Source: an uncultured Clostridia bacterium (lineage in GTDB: Bacteria; Bacillota; Clostridia; Lachnospirales; Cellulosilyticaceae). Taken from it: 55,455 bases of DNA. The stretch lies in the NCBI GenBank assembly GCA_937981575.1, contig CALJNR010000077.1, positions 1 to 55,455 on the forward strand, given 5' to 3'. Made by a program: the position numbers and the translations under genes. The notes below the pieces were generated by a model, which was given only the letters and a program-made list of their open reading frames with translations, had not been told where the DNA came from and did not search any database. How positions within the stretch are numbered: position 1 is the stretch's first letter; each line of letters starts with the position of its first letter. Of this stretch, positions 25,359 through 34,104 are shown in pieces.

Positions 25359-25983
25359 CTGCCTCTCCTATAGCAGCAAACAGGGATTCAATAATAAGAT
25401 TTTTCGTATCATCCAGCAGTGCTTCTATACTTGCATCAATTCTCATATTCAGCTTTGGATCTGATAAAATGACCCCTCCTAATATGGCATCACCAGCTAT
25501 TTCAAAACCCAGCTTATCTTCGCCTAGCCCTAAACTGATAAGAATATCTTTAATATAATCTTTATTTGTCTGATAATCTGCCTGGGTCATATAAATAACT
25601 AAAGCATTTTCATATCCCTGTAAATCCTGAAATTGCATCAAATGATGTTTTAAAAAAGCTTTATAGCTGTCTGTCTGAATAAAAGCTTGGATTCTGCCCT
25701 TTAAAGTCTCCATGAATGTGTTAATATACTTTTCTTTTGTGAGAAGTGCTTCTTTCTTTGCAGAGAGCTTTCCTTTACTGATAATCTCCACCTTTTTTGC
25801 TTCCGCACGTCTCATGGCTTTTTCTATAATAATGCCAGCTTCCTTATCAACCTTATCTTTATTTCTTGTTATACGCTTTTCATATTCTTTATCTAATTCA
25901 GTCAGCTTTTTGTCAATCTCATCTTTAATATCCTGATGCAAAAGCTTTGAAAACAAAGTGAGTTTTTGCTCGATTGTAACCAT
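25342..25983 (-). CDS. ntpE: V-type ATP synthase subunit E (peripheral stalk)
   Basis: This protein of about 213 residues is long, charged and helical in the first half (KLTELDKEYEKRITRNKDK onward), with a globular C-terminal domain ending SIEALLDDTKNLIIESLF. That layout is typical of the stator subunit that pairs with G/H and caps subunits A and B. A GTG at 25992 is in frame, but GAGGTGA is correctly spaced for the ATG at 25983. It overlaps subunit A and follows F closely. Confidence 0.9.
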   Translation of the reverse strand: MVTIEQKLTLFSKLLHQDIKDEIDKKLTELDKEYEKRITRNKDKVDKEAGIIIEKAMRRAEAKKVEIISKGKLSAKKEALLTKEKYINTFMETLKGRIQAFIQTDSYKAFLKHHLMQFQDLQGYENALVIYMTQADYQTNKDYIKDILISLGLGEDKLGFEIAGDAILGGVILSDPKLNMRIDASIEALLDDTKNLIIESLFAAIGEAGGILG

Positions 25984-25993
25984 ATTTATCACC

Positions 25994-26302
25994 TCATATG
26001 CGGATTCCTACAGATTCTCTGATATAATTAGTAATTACATCATGTCCTCTAGTAGTTCCATGTCTGTCTGGAATCTCTATTATAAGAGGTTTCTTAGACT
26101 TTAACTTATATTCCATTATCTCTTCTTTTGCCAAATCTACTATTTTTTCTGTAAGTATAATAATGCCAATATCAGGATCACCGACAGCAGTCTGAAGGAT
26201 TTGCAGAACTTCTTCTTTCTCATGAACGATAACCCCTTCTATTCCTGCAAGCCGCATACCTACCCAGGTATCTCTATTGTCACTGATTAAGAAGGATTTC
26301 AT
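25994..26302 (-). CDS. V-type ATP synthase subunit F
   Basis: This small Rossmann-like subunit of about 102 residues sits in the central rotor with D. Family features are the start KSFLISDNRDTWVGMRLAGIEG, then DPDIGIIILTEKI and the conserved LIIEIPDRHG. The ATG at 26302 is preferred over an in-frame GTG at 26311. It lies between K and E, and its stop is 11 bases before the start of E. Confidence 0.92.
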   Translation of the reverse strand: MKSFLISDNRDTWVGMRLAGIEGVIVHEKEEVLQILQTAVGDPDIGIIILTEKIVDLAKEEIMEYKLKSKKPLIIEIPDRHGTTRGHDVITNYIRESVGIRI

Positions 26303-26333
26303 ATTATACACTCTTTTCTATAAGTAGTCTTGC

Positions 26334-26768
26334 TTACATAAACAAAATTAAAATAGAAATAATCATTCCATAAATGGCAATCCCTTCTGCCATCCCTACA
26401 AATATAAGGGTTTTCCCAAGAATCGCTGGATCTTCTGAAACAGCTCCAATAGCCGATGAACCTACTGAACCTACTGCCATTCCTGTTCCAATCGTTGCAA
26501 GTCCTGTACTTAGGGCAGCTGCTAAATATTTAAAGCCTGCACCTAAAGAAGCCCCTGTTTCTGCTGCCACTGCCGTTCCTTGGGCCGCGAATACAGGATC
26601 TACAAAACCAGCTATACAAAAGGCAGCCACTATGCAGCTAAATAAAGATAAAGATGTAAAGATTGCAGCTTTTGCATTTTTCTTTTTCTGTGATTTCAAT
26701 AGTTTAATACCATAGGATATAGTCCCTGCTGAGATTATTATTGCTAAAAATACGATTATTTGCATCAT
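26334..26768 (-). CDS. ntpK: V-type ATP synthase subunit K (membrane rotor ring)
   Basis: This 144-residue proteolipid has four predicted membrane helices (two c-type hairpins). The last helix carries the ion-binding glutamate in VGMAEGIAIYG; the first hairpin has no equivalent acid in its outer helix, as in NtpK of Enterococcus. The residue after the glutamate is glycine, not the Thr/Ser often seen in sodium-binding versions. That argues weakly for proton use but is not decisive. The P-x-loop region (AVSEDPAILGK) is normal. It lies between I and F in the operon. Confidence 0.93.
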   Translation of the reverse strand: MMQIIVFLAIIISAGTISYGIKLLKSQKKKNAKAAIFTSLSLFSCIVAAFCIAGFVDPVFAAQGTAVAAETGASLGAGFKYLAAALSTGLATIGTGMAVGSVGSSAIGAVSEDPAILGKTLIFVGMAEGIAIYGMIISILILFM

Positions 26769-26807
26769 TGTCTATTTCATCCCTTCATTATTTAAATCTT
26801 AAACTTT

Positions 26808-28781
26808 TTATTCTTCTATTTTTACCGGAGTATAGGTCATACCGTCTCCGCTGAAATATTTACTGAACATTTCATAATACTGAAGTCTTAACCCCTGAAT
26901 AAATACAACTAACCCTTCAAGCGTAAGAATCAGTATGTTCCCAAGGAGCAATATAATAAACTTGTAAATAATATTATCCGTCATCGCTGACATTTTTACA
27001 AAAGCTAAAAACAGTCCTGCATGATTGAGCGCAAATGCTCCGATACGAATAAAGGAAATCGCATTGCTCAGTGAACTTAAAAGCGTCTCAATCCCTTCAA
27101 AACAGCTTTCTACAAAGTAAGATGACTTATCACCTGAAACGAGCGGCCTTTTTCTTTGAACAAGATGTGCAAGAGGTTCTTTAAAAATCATAATAAAGAA
27201 AGATATAATCATAACCCCTGCCGGCAGCCATGAAGAAACAGGTATAATATTTCCAACAGTAAGGGCCAGTATAACCATTGCTATAAAAAATAAATAGCCG
27301 GCAACTCCGTTTTTACCAAAAATACCATGTTCAATATCTCCTTTATGCAAAAAGTTGATAATGCCAAGCATAAAAGATACTGTAAGCACCACTACGCCAA
27401 ATATAACCCCCGCCAACAGTATAGGCATAATATTATTCTCAGCAAGCGGTCCTCCATGCACCAATGCTATCCTTTCAAGAATAGGTATATGTTCAATTCC
27501 AAAGATGCTGCCATAAATAAATCCAAATATGATCGAACTTAGTCCCAGCCGTGTCAGAATTCCCTTAGCTAGTTCATTCTTTCTAAAAAGAAGGCTTCCT
27601 GCTAAAAAGTAGACGAGTCCTTGTCCAATATCTCCAAACATAATTCCAAACATCAAACAAAATGTAATTGCTAAAAAAGGGGTAGGGTCAATTTCGTTAT
27701 AAGACGGCAGCCCATAAAGCTTAACAATCATCTCAAAGGGTTTAGTAAACCAGTTGTTGTTAAGATGAGTTGGAGGAACGAACTCTTTCCCTACTTCATC
27801 AGTCGTCTTGAAAATGGCAACATATTTATCTGTCATATCTGCTATGGCACTTTCAAGCTTAAGCTTATCCTTCTTTCTTACCCATGCATTAAGTACAAAT
27901 ACATTATTCCCATGGATAATCTGCTGTTTAAGTTCAAGAATTTTTTGTTCAAGTTTTACTCTTGTGTAGATTTTATTTAAAAGAAGATGTGTCTCTTCTT
28001 TATTTTTAATGATAACGGATTCTAAATCTTCAATTTCTCTTTCCAGCACTGCTGTTTTTTCTTTAATTTCACTTTTAACCTCTTCAATGTTTCCTGAAAC
28101 TTCTGTTGGCACCGAAATGGGATGCCAGCTTAAAGATTTGAGTATCCTTTGAATTTCATCTTTTAATTCTTTCAAATAGAAAGCTATATAAATATTTTCT
28201 CTGGACTCTTCAATATATCCTATTTTAAAAATAAGCGCACTGATATTTTCATAATTTCTCTTAATATGAAGCTTATTATCTCTTGAGAGCACACCTATTT
28301 CATAATCGAAATAATGCAGATCAAGCATTTCGTTAAAATTAATATTTTCATGCACATATTTAATTTTTTCTTCAAATACTTTCAGTGTCTTGATTTGTTC
28401 CCTTTTCTTTTTAATAAGTTCAATATTCGGTTTAATTCTTTCTTCTAACTCACTAAGGTCCTTTTCGGCCTCATCATATCTATATTTTCTTATATCAGAC
28501 TTATCTAATTTTAAAGATACATCTAAGTCACTTGCAGCCTGCATAACAGCATTTGCCGATTCATAATATTTTTTTTCTAGTTCTCCATAGTTTTCTTCCT
28601 TAATATTTTTTTCACTGGATAACATTGTTTCATATTCATGAACCATATAGTTATGATCATACACATCACTATGTTCTAGGTTTAAATGAATGTTCTCAAA
28701 AAGAACTAATTGCTGTAATATAGCATGTTCTTCATCTAAGGAACCTACTAGGTTCAGCAGCAGCATTTTCTCGATTGCCAT
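26808..28781 (-). CDS. ntpI: V-type ATP synthase subunit I (stator a-subunit)
   Basis: This 657-residue subunit carries the ion half-channels. The N-terminal half (1-340) is cytoplasmic with two long coiled-coil stretches; the C-terminal half has about seven or eight membrane helices beginning at FLAITFCLMFGIMFGDIGQG. The essential arginine is in SFIRIGAFALNHAGL. Length is normal for bacterial V-type I chains. Subunit C lies just upstream and K just downstream. Confidence 0.95.
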   Translation of the reverse strand: MAIEKMLLLNLVGSLDEEHAILQQLVLFENIHLNLEHSDVYDHNYMVHEYETMLSSEKNIKEENYGELEKKYYESANAVMQAASDLDVSLKLDKSDIRKYRYDEAEKDLSELEERIKPNIELIKKKREQIKTLKVFEEKIKYVHENINFNEMLDLHYFDYEIGVLSRDNKLHIKRNYENISALIFKIGYIEESRENIYIAFYLKELKDEIQRILKSLSWHPISVPTEVSGNIEEVKSEIKEKTAVLEREIEDLESVIIKNKEETHLLLNKIYTRVKLEQKILELKQQIIHGNNVFVLNAWVRKKDKLKLESAIADMTDKYVAIFKTTDEVGKEFVPPTHLNNNWFTKPFEMIVKLYGLPSYNEIDPTPFLAITFCLMFGIMFGDIGQGLVYFLAGSLLFRKNELAKGILTRLGLSSIIFGFIYGSIFGIEHIPILERIALVHGGPLAENNIMPILLAGVIFGVVVLTVSFMLGIINFLHKGDIEHGIFGKNGVAGYLFFIAMVILALTVGNIIPVSSWLPAGVMIISFFIMIFKEPLAHLVQRKRPLVSGDKSSYFVESCFEGIETLLSSLSNAISFIRIGAFALNHAGLFLAFVKMSAMTDNIIYKFIILLLGNILILTLEGLVVFIQGLRLQYYEMFSKYFSGDGMTYTPVKIEE

Positions 28782-28799
28782 GCTAACTTCCTCCGCTCT

Positions 28800-29834
28800 T
28801 TATATTATATGAACCAAATATTTTTTCAGCTCATTTTCCCTCAAGTTATACCTTATGCCTTCAGTAAGTGCAATAAGATCCTGTACTTCTATATAAAGTG
28901 TATAGATGTAGGCTAAAGATGCTACAATACTTGATCCGTCATATGCCATTTTTTTCGCATACTGATAAACTTGTTTATCAATCGTGTGCTCAAGAAAAGT
29001 ATCGTCTTCTTCATCAATAGAAAATGAAAGATATCTCTTGCATAACTTCTTAAATTCATCCATATTTTTGGTATAACATAAGTTTTTCAATTTATAATAA
29101 GTAATCTTGTAACCGAATGGCAGACTGTAAATAAGGATTTCTTCAGGAGAAATATCATAATACTGCCTAGCTCTATAAATCCATTGTACATTAATAAGAT
29201 CTATTCTAGTCCCTATCATTTTCCTGGCAATACGCCTGTCTTTTTGATTAAGGTTTTTTACGGTTTTCATCAGCTCTCTATAAAATAAGATATAAAGTTT
29301 CATCTCCATATGAAATTCTCTTTTAGCCATATCATCCTGAACCATGGTCCTTAATGCCTCATAATAAATAGTTCCTTTAAGTGCTTCAATAAACTGCGTA
29401 ATCGTTTTGCAAGAAGCTAGCTTAGGATAGATAGATAATCCGTATTTTTCAGAGTGGACGTAGAAGTTTTCAATGTTTGCCATATTTTCATTTCTTGAAA
29501 TACTCCTGATTAAAAGCTGTAAATCATTGATTTCATACTCCATCAAAAAGGTTTTAAAAAATTCTTTGTAACTCCCTGAAAAATAATGAAGCATACTCTC
29601 AATTTCTTTTACAATATGGCGCTCTAACACTGCTTCTAAATCGACTCGGTGCAGATCTTCACCGCTATGCTCACTTACAAGTTTTTTATAGGCTGGGCGT
29701 TTTTTCAAGAAATCAGTTACCTGCGTTACAGACTTGAAACTTATCGCCTCCTGCCACTCCTTACGTGACAGCAAAGCCTTTTTTCTGGCATGTAATTTTG
29801 TATTAACAGCTTGATAAGAAGCGAAAGAATTCAT
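28800..29834 (-). CDS. ntpC: V-type ATP synthase subunit C (AC39/d-like)
   Basis: This subunit of about 344 residues is all-helical and joins the central stalk to the membrane ring. Family features are an N-terminal YQAVNTKLHARKKALLS-type helix and repeated three-part helical modules (LRSISRNENMANIENF, RARQYYDISPEEI). GGAGG lies 6 bases ahead of the ATG at 29834, which is why the in-frame extension to 29861 is not used. It starts one base after the stop codon of the G/H-like gene. Confidence 0.9.
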   Translation of the reverse strand: MNSFASYQAVNTKLHARKKALLSRKEWQEAISFKSVTQVTDFLKKRPAYKKLVSEHSGEDLHRVDLEAVLERHIVKEIESMLHYFSGSYKEFFKTFLMEYEINDLQLLIRSISRNENMANIENFYVHSEKYGLSIYPKLASCKTITQFIEALKGTIYYEALRTMVQDDMAKREFHMEMKLYILFYRELMKTVKNLNQKDRRIARKMIGTRIDLINVQWIYRARQYYDISPEEILIYSLPFGYKITYYKLKNLCYTKNMDEFKKLCKRYLSFSIDEEDDTFLEHTIDKQVYQYAKKMAYDGSSIVASLAYIYTLYIEVQDLIALTEGIRYNLRENELKKYLVHII

Positions 29835-29835
29835 G

Positions 29836-30165
29836 TTATTCCTCCACATTAAAAAGTTCATTAAAAATTCGATCTAATAAAGATTTTTCGATTTGCAAAT
29901 AACGGTTTTCTATCAAAAGTGCTACTTGTTTGCTTTTCTCTTCTTCCATTTGATATTGATGCATACCTGCTTCAACAATTTGATTATAAAGTTCATCCGC
30001 TCTTTGCTGGGCTTTTTCAATTGTTTCTTCTCTATAAACTCTCATTTGTTCTTCATACTGCTGTCTTTTTTCTTTGAGCATCTCTTCATTATTCTGTTTT
30101 GTTGTGTAGGCAATAGAATCAATCTGAATAATTTGTTTGACAATATCTTGCATAATATCTTCCAT
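29836..30165 (-). CDS. V-type ATP synthase G/H-like stalk subunit
   Basis: This 109-residue protein is almost entirely charged coiled coil, rich in Glu, Gln and Arg (EKRQQYEEQMRVYREETIEK and onward), as expected for the peripheral-stalk partner of subunit E (G/H, NtpF/AhaH). It is the first gene of the operon and abuts subunit C. A GGGAG ribosome-binding site precedes the ATG region. Sequence identity in this family is low, so the call leans on position and coiled-coil character. Confidence 0.75.
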   Translation of the reverse strand: MEDIMQDIVKQIIQIDSIAYTTKQNNEEMLKEKRQQYEEQMRVYREETIEKAQQRADELYNQIVEAGMHQYQMEEEKSKQVALLIENRYLQIEKSLLDRIFNELFNVEE

Positions 30166-30369
30166 CTTACTCCCTCTCTATAAGCATATCTATGCTTCTC
30201 TCTTAGTAATCTATTTTTTTTAATAATAGATTATGTATTTATATTTTGGTAATTACTACATTAATTTATAACATCTATTTTATCACTTTATTCTAGAAAA
30301 TAAAGAGAAACTTTATATTAAATACTCAAATTTCATTAGCTTGGCTGACAAAAATCATTTAAAATGCAT
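30166..30369. other. Leader and promoter region of the V-ATPase operon
   Basis: No gene lies here. A small palindrome AAGCAT..ATGCTT (30182-30197) sits about 20 bases before the first ATPase start codon, and another A/T-rich one lies near 30209-30231. A promoter must lie here, but none stands out clearly enough to place. Confidence 0.4.
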
Positions 30370-30410
30370 AAAGAACCTTCTATCTTAAAAAATAAGATAT
30401 AAGGTTCTTT
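30370..30410 (-). terminator. Terminator-like hairpin after the 173-residue membrane protein gene
   Basis: The stem AAAGAACCTT...AAGGTTCTTT extends inward to 18 pairs with one mismatch and an A/T loop. It lies 2 bases past the stop codon (30413). The following minus-strand bases are only moderately T-rich. Confidence 0.7.
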
Positions 30411-30412
30411 CA

Positions 30413-30934
30413 TTAATCCTCTTTGACTAACTTAAGAATCGTCGTTTTTAATTCATTTCGCGCTTTACCGAATACAGTGAGTTTAGCATAATTATAGCTA
30501 TCAATTTCTTTCGTAAAAGTAATATCATAAGAAGAAAAGCCTCTTCTTTCTTTTACTTTAACATTTTCGATTTCTCCTCGCTCAAGCTGATATCCTGTTA
30601 AAAGAATCTTTTCTTCATTGGGTGCAACAAACAAGTAAATAACACTGTTAATAAGTGTAAATCCAATAACTAGAAGTGTAACCAAAATGCTAGGTATATT
30701 AATGGACTTGCCTCCGCTTAATGCTGCTGTATTAATAAAGATTGCAGTTGCCGCGCAAATCACGCTGACAGTAGTAAAAAAATCCCTTTTAAGAACTACT
30801 AACCTTATAACCCCTTGATGCTCATTTTTAAATTGCGATGCTATCCCATTATTAATGCATTTTAGAAGAATAACAAGTATGTAAACAAGTGCTATAAGAT
30901 AGTATGACCATTTAATATCCATTTTTTTACCCAT
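30413..30934 (-). CDS. Membrane protein of unknown function, 4 TM plus cytosolic tail
   Basis: I do not recognise this 173-residue protein. Predicted spans are at about 9-26, 51-70, 80-102 and possibly at the very N-terminus, followed by a soluble C-terminal domain of about 65 residues (GYQLERGEIENVKVKERRGF onward) with alternating strands, reminiscent of PH-like tails. GGGAGG stands very close to the first ATG (30934), so the ATG at 30922 is a possible alternative. It is transcribed after the SEC-C gene but separated from it by a terminator. Confidence 0.6.
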   Translation of the reverse strand: MGKKMDIKWSYYLIALVYILVILLKCINNGIASQFKNEHQGVIRLVVLKRDFFTTVSVICAATAIFINTAALSGGKSINIPSILVTLLVIGFTLINSVIYLFVAPNEEKILLTGYQLERGEIENVKVKERRGFSSYDITFTKEIDSYNYAKLTVFGKARNELKTTILKLVKED

Positions 30935-30952
30935 TCCTCCCTATATTTAAAA

Positions 30953-30975
30953 ATAACTGCTTGTTAAGCAGTTAT
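30953..30975 (-). terminator. Terminator after the SEC-C gene
   Basis: A 10-bp stem ATAACTGCTT/AAGCAGTTAT with loop GTT is followed on minus by TTTT. The stem includes the stop codon of the SEC-C gene. Confidence 0.85.
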
Positions 30976-31478
30976 TTCATACAACATTGTTTGTATTTTT
31001 TCCCACTGCCGCAAGTGCAAGGGTCATTACGTCCTATTTTTTTGTCTTTGATAACTGTTTTTGTCTTGTTATATTCTTTTTTAATAGAGCTTCTTTGCTC
31101 ATCAGCTAAAAGGGCCTCCCACTGTGGCAGATTATACAGCCATTCAGCTTTGGCATCTAACATGTTCCAATACAATTTTTCTAAATCAAAATCTAATTTA
31201 ACAGAAGAGTTTTCGTCCATTGTTTCAAGATTGTATTCTCCATTTTTAAGGCTTGAATTAATACCATCCACAAACCCTAAAAACTCTGCATCATTCATGT
31301 TGAAGCGTTTACCAAGGTCTGAGATAGTTCCTTCAACTGTCTCATCCATATGGGAAAGCAGATAGTCATAAACGTCTCTTTCTCTTCCTAAATAGTTCTC
31401 AACAACTTTTTTGTATTCTTCTACAGATCTTTCTTTAGCATCTTCACCATAGTTATTCCATTGTTCATATAAACTCAT
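30972..31478 (-). CDS. SEC-C metal-binding domain protein
   Basis: The C-terminus of this 168-residue protein carries the SEC-C zinc-binding motif ([17 protein letters not shown]), the same as in the tail of SecA. The N-terminal 130 residues are helical and not otherwise recognised. Free-standing SEC-C proteins are thought to contact the translocase or ribosome, but the function is unproven. It follows the flavin reductase gene by 13 bases and probably shares its transcript. Confidence 0.85.
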   Translation of the reverse strand: MSLYEQWNNYGEDAKERSVEEYKKVVENYLGRERDVYDYLLSHMDETVEGTISDLGKRFNMNDAEFLGFVDGINSSLKNGEYNLETMDENSSVKLDFDLEKLYWNMLDAKAEWLYNLPQWEALLADEQRSSIKKEYNKTKTVIKDKKIGRNDPCTCGSGKKYKQCCMK

Positions 31479-31491
31479 TAGAATTCTCCTT

Positions 31492-31992
31492 TTACTTTAA
31501 ATAAGTCCCTACTATTTCACCATAATAGAGTACGTGATAGTCATCATTGTTATAAAATGCAGACTGCATCTCAGGCATAATACTCTGAGCTGTGACTTCC
31601 TGCCTGCTTATTATTTTGCATTCATAATGCAGATCACACTCACCTACTAAAGGCGCATTCACACGATGGGCTTGCAACTTAGTAAGTCCTAAATCCCGCC
31701 ATTTATCACAATCTCTTCCTGATTGACTGCCGCAATAGCCAAGCTCTTTTTTCATCTGCCCCTGAAGGGGAATACTTACTGTAAAACAATCTGCTTTTTC
31801 TATCAGTTGATAGGTATGTCTTGAATACCGTACCATAGCCATGAAAATAGGTTTTCCCCACATAAAGCCTATACTTCCCCAAGCAATTGTCATCGTATTA
31901 TCCAGGTTTTCTGCAGCTACATTTAAAAACGCTCCCTTGGTTAGTGCCTCAAGGGCTTCTTTAGCATAATCATTATACATTACTTCTTTCAT
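31492..31992 (-). CDS. Flavin reductase-like (FMN-binding split barrel) protein
   Basis: This protein of about 166 residues is of the flavin-reductase-like family. Landmarks are the N-terminal [12 protein letters not shown] strand, [16 protein letters not shown], and [20 protein letters not shown], with the family core [16 protein letters not shown]. Such proteins bind FMN and reduce flavin or act as small oxidoreductases in anaerobes. The ATG at 31992 is chosen over an in-frame upstream GTG because GGGAG is correctly placed for it. It sits 65 bases after the threonine synthase gene. Confidence 0.85.
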   Translation of the reverse strand: MKEVMYNDYAKEALEALTKGAFLNVAAENLDNTMTIAWGSIGFMWGKPIFMAMVRYSRHTYQLIEKADCFTVSIPLQGQMKKELGYCGSQSGRDCDKWRDLGLTKLQAHRVNAPLVGECDLHYECKIISRQEVTAQSIMPEMQSAFYNNDDYHVLYYGEIVGTYLK

Positions 31993-32065
31993 TTTTACCA
32001 CTCCCTATTTTTATACTTATCCAGATACTGCATAATCTATATATATGGAAAAGGAGTTTGTATTA

Positions 32066-33547
32066 TTATACCAAAAAACCACTTACGATATGCTTCATTT
32101 CGCTAATCTCGCAAACTGTTTTATGTTTAATCTCTTTTTGTGCAATGTGATCCATTGCTTTAGGCATATCCCCTTTAATAAGTGTATGCATCTCTTCAAG
32201 CAAGGTAAAATCATCTACACCTTCATATTTACTGTCTATAGCTGTCATCACACTGCTTGTAAATTTATAAGGGCTTGCAGTTGATATGATTACACTGGCT
32301 GTTTTGTCATTTGTTGCTTTTATATACTCATCATACACAGCATAAGCAACAGCTGTATGTGTATCCATCAGATAGCCTTCTCTTTCAAATACTTTTTTAA
32401 TATATGCCTTTGTTGTTTCATCATCGGCATACCCGCCGTAGAAATCACCCAGTTCATTTTTCATGCTTTCAGTGATTGTATACTTGCCTTCTTTTTTCAG
32501 ACTTTCCATCATTTCAGTAACAGCTTCAGTGTTTTCACCGCCTATATGATAAAGAAGTCTTTCAAGATTACTTGATATCAAAATATCCATAGAAGGTGAA
32601 ATCGTTAAATGGAACGTGCGGTTTCTATCATAGGTTCCATTTTCAAAGAAGTCAAACAGTACTTTATTGGTATTAGAAGCACAGATTAACTTTTTAATAG
32701 GAAGTCCCATGCATTTTGCATAATAAGCTGCAAGAATGTTTCCAAAGTTACCTGTAGGTACAACTACATTCATCGGTTCGCCAATCTGCATTTTGCCTGC
32801 TTTAACCAGCTTCATATACGCAGCAAAGTAGTATACAACTTGTGGAACAAGTCTTCCAATATTAATTGAATTGGCTGATGAAAAGACATAATTTTTCTCT
32901 GCAATTTCTTTTTCAAATGCTTTATCACCAAATATTTCTTTTACACCAGTTTGGCAGTCATCAAAATTTCCTTTAACACCAACAACGAGAGTGTTATCCC
33001 CTATTTGAGTAACCATTTGTCTCTTTTGAACTTCGCTTACCCCTTCTTCTGGGAAAAAAACGATGATTTTCGTCCCTGGCACACCCGCAAAACCTTCAAG
33101 AGCAGCTTTTCCTGTATCCCCTGATGTAGCTGTTAAAATAACAATCTCCTTATTCTCTTTATGATACTTTTTGCTTGTCAGCATAAAGTAAGGCAGGATT
33201 GATAAAGCCATATCTTTAAAAGCGATAGTAGGCCCATGAAAAAGTTCTAAAAAGTTAGCTGACTGCGCTACTGTAAGCGGCGTAATTTCATCATCATCAA
33301 ATTTTTCATCATAGGCACTCCAGATACAATATCTCAAATCTTCTTCTTTTATATCTTCAAAAAACAACCTAATCACACGGTAAGCAAGTTCTCTATACTC
33401 CCAATTTAATACGTCCTCTAATTTAAAGTCCATTTGCGGAATATGAGTTGGAACAAACAATCCTCCCTCTTCTGAGAGTCCCTGCAAGATAGCCTGAGTA
33501 GCCGTAACATTATCTAATTTTTTTCTGGTACTTGTGTAAAAGCTCAT
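32066..33547 (-). CDS. thrC: Threonine synthase
   Basis: This 493-residue PLP enzyme converts O-phosphohomoserine to threonine. It opens with the family start MSFYTSTRKKLDNVTATQAI; the PLP lysine is K111 in HGPTIAFKDMALSIL. Further marks are ATSGDTGKAALEGFAG and NSINIGRLVPQVVYY. The protein is the long, yeast/E. coli-like form. An upstream in-frame TTG is rejected because AAAGGAAG is correctly spaced for the ATG at 33547. No other threonine-pathway gene is nearby, and no T-box was found in its 5' region. Confidence 0.95.
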   Translation of the reverse strand: MSFYTSTRKKLDNVTATQAILQGLSEEGGLFVPTHIPQMDFKLEDVLNWEYRELAYRVIRLFFEDIKEEDLRYCIWSAYDEKFDDDEITPLTVAQSANFLELFHGPTIAFKDMALSILPYFMLTSKKYHKENKEIVILTATSGDTGKAALEGFAGVPGTKIIVFFPEEGVSEVQKRQMVTQIGDNTLVVGVKGNFDDCQTGVKEIFGDKAFEKEIAEKNYVFSSANSINIGRLVPQVVYYFAAYMKLVKAGKMQIGEPMNVVVPTGNFGNILAAYYAKCMGLPIKKLICASNTNKVLFDFFENGTYDRNRTFHLTISPSMDILISSNLERLLYHIGGENTEAVTEMMESLKKEGKYTITESMKNELGDFYGGYADDETTKAYIKKVFEREGYLMDTHTAVAYAVYDEYIKATNDKTASVIISTASPYKFTSSVMTAIDSKYEGVDDFTLLEEMHTLIKGDMPKAMDHIAQKEIKHKTVCEISEMKHIVSGFLV

Positions 33548-33759
33548 GTAACTTCTTCCTTTCAATCAATCACTCTGTGTAATGACTATACATTTTTTAT
33601 ATATGTGATTATAACATTATATTGATTAAATGCAAAATAATATTAGCCAATCCATGATATTTTTTCCTGTTTTATATGAAATAACCTGAAAATAAATAAA
33701 ATCCCCGTTTATTAAAGGATTATAAAATAAGTAATTATCTATTTTTTCGACATATTAGT

Positions 33760-33788
33760 AACAAATATTCCAAAAGTTTCATACCTTA
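33760..33788 (+). promoter_or_regulatory. Sigma-K-type promoter for the cysteine-rich pair
   Basis: AACA (33760-33763), 16 bases, then CATACCTTA (33780-33788) match the sigma-K consensus (mACm, N16, CATAnnnTA) exactly. The predicted start, near 33796, leads into a hairpin (AGAGAAA...TTTCTCT with inner ACGGTA/TACCGT, 33793-33827). The other bases of the 33548-33866 gap are AT-rich and show only the divergent thrC upstream region. Confidence 0.65.
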
Positions 33789-33866
33789 TAGTAGAGAAAA
33801 ATATTACGGTAAAAATACCGTTTCTCTATATCTATTAAATGTCATAAATTATTAGGAGGTATTTTT

Positions 33867-34055
33867 ATGGGATATCAACATGATTTAGGATGTCTTGTTA
33901 ACCAAAAAGCAATTATTAGAGTTGATCGCTGCAGCTACTGTGTAATTATCGCACAGATTTGCCCATGTTATATAAGAGCTATTGAACTCGGCACTGGTAA
34001 TGTTAAGTATTTCAATTTTGATCGTATAGATTACATTGAAGATTTACTTCCTTAA
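33867..34055 (+). CDS. Cysteine-rich small protein, probable spore-coat component (short paralogue)
   Basis: This 62-residue protein has five cysteines. Nearly its whole length matches the C-terminal third of the next gene: NQ(K/R)AII.V..C..CVIIAQ, then C(Y/F)I(R/K)A, then YFN(F/L).RI..IED(L/V)LP. It has no signal peptide or membrane span. AGGAGG lies 8 bases before the ATG. The sigma-K-type promoter about 70 bases upstream points to late mother-cell expression, as for spore-coat or exosporium proteins. I recognise no named family. A coat role is inference from cysteine content and promoter. Confidence 0.7.
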   Translation: MGYQHDLGCLVNQKAIIRVDRCSYCVIIAQICPCYIRAIELGTGNVKYFNFDRIDYIEDLLP

Positions 34056-34104
34056 TCGTAATCTCTGGTTTTATTATTCATATCATTAACAAGGAGGATT
34101 TAAT

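Noticed and set aside
33548..33866. Sigma-E promoter (GACATATT with CATACCTT) for the cysteine-rich genes
   Set aside because: The spacing is 23 bases, far from the 13-15 expected; the sigma-K reading fits exactly.
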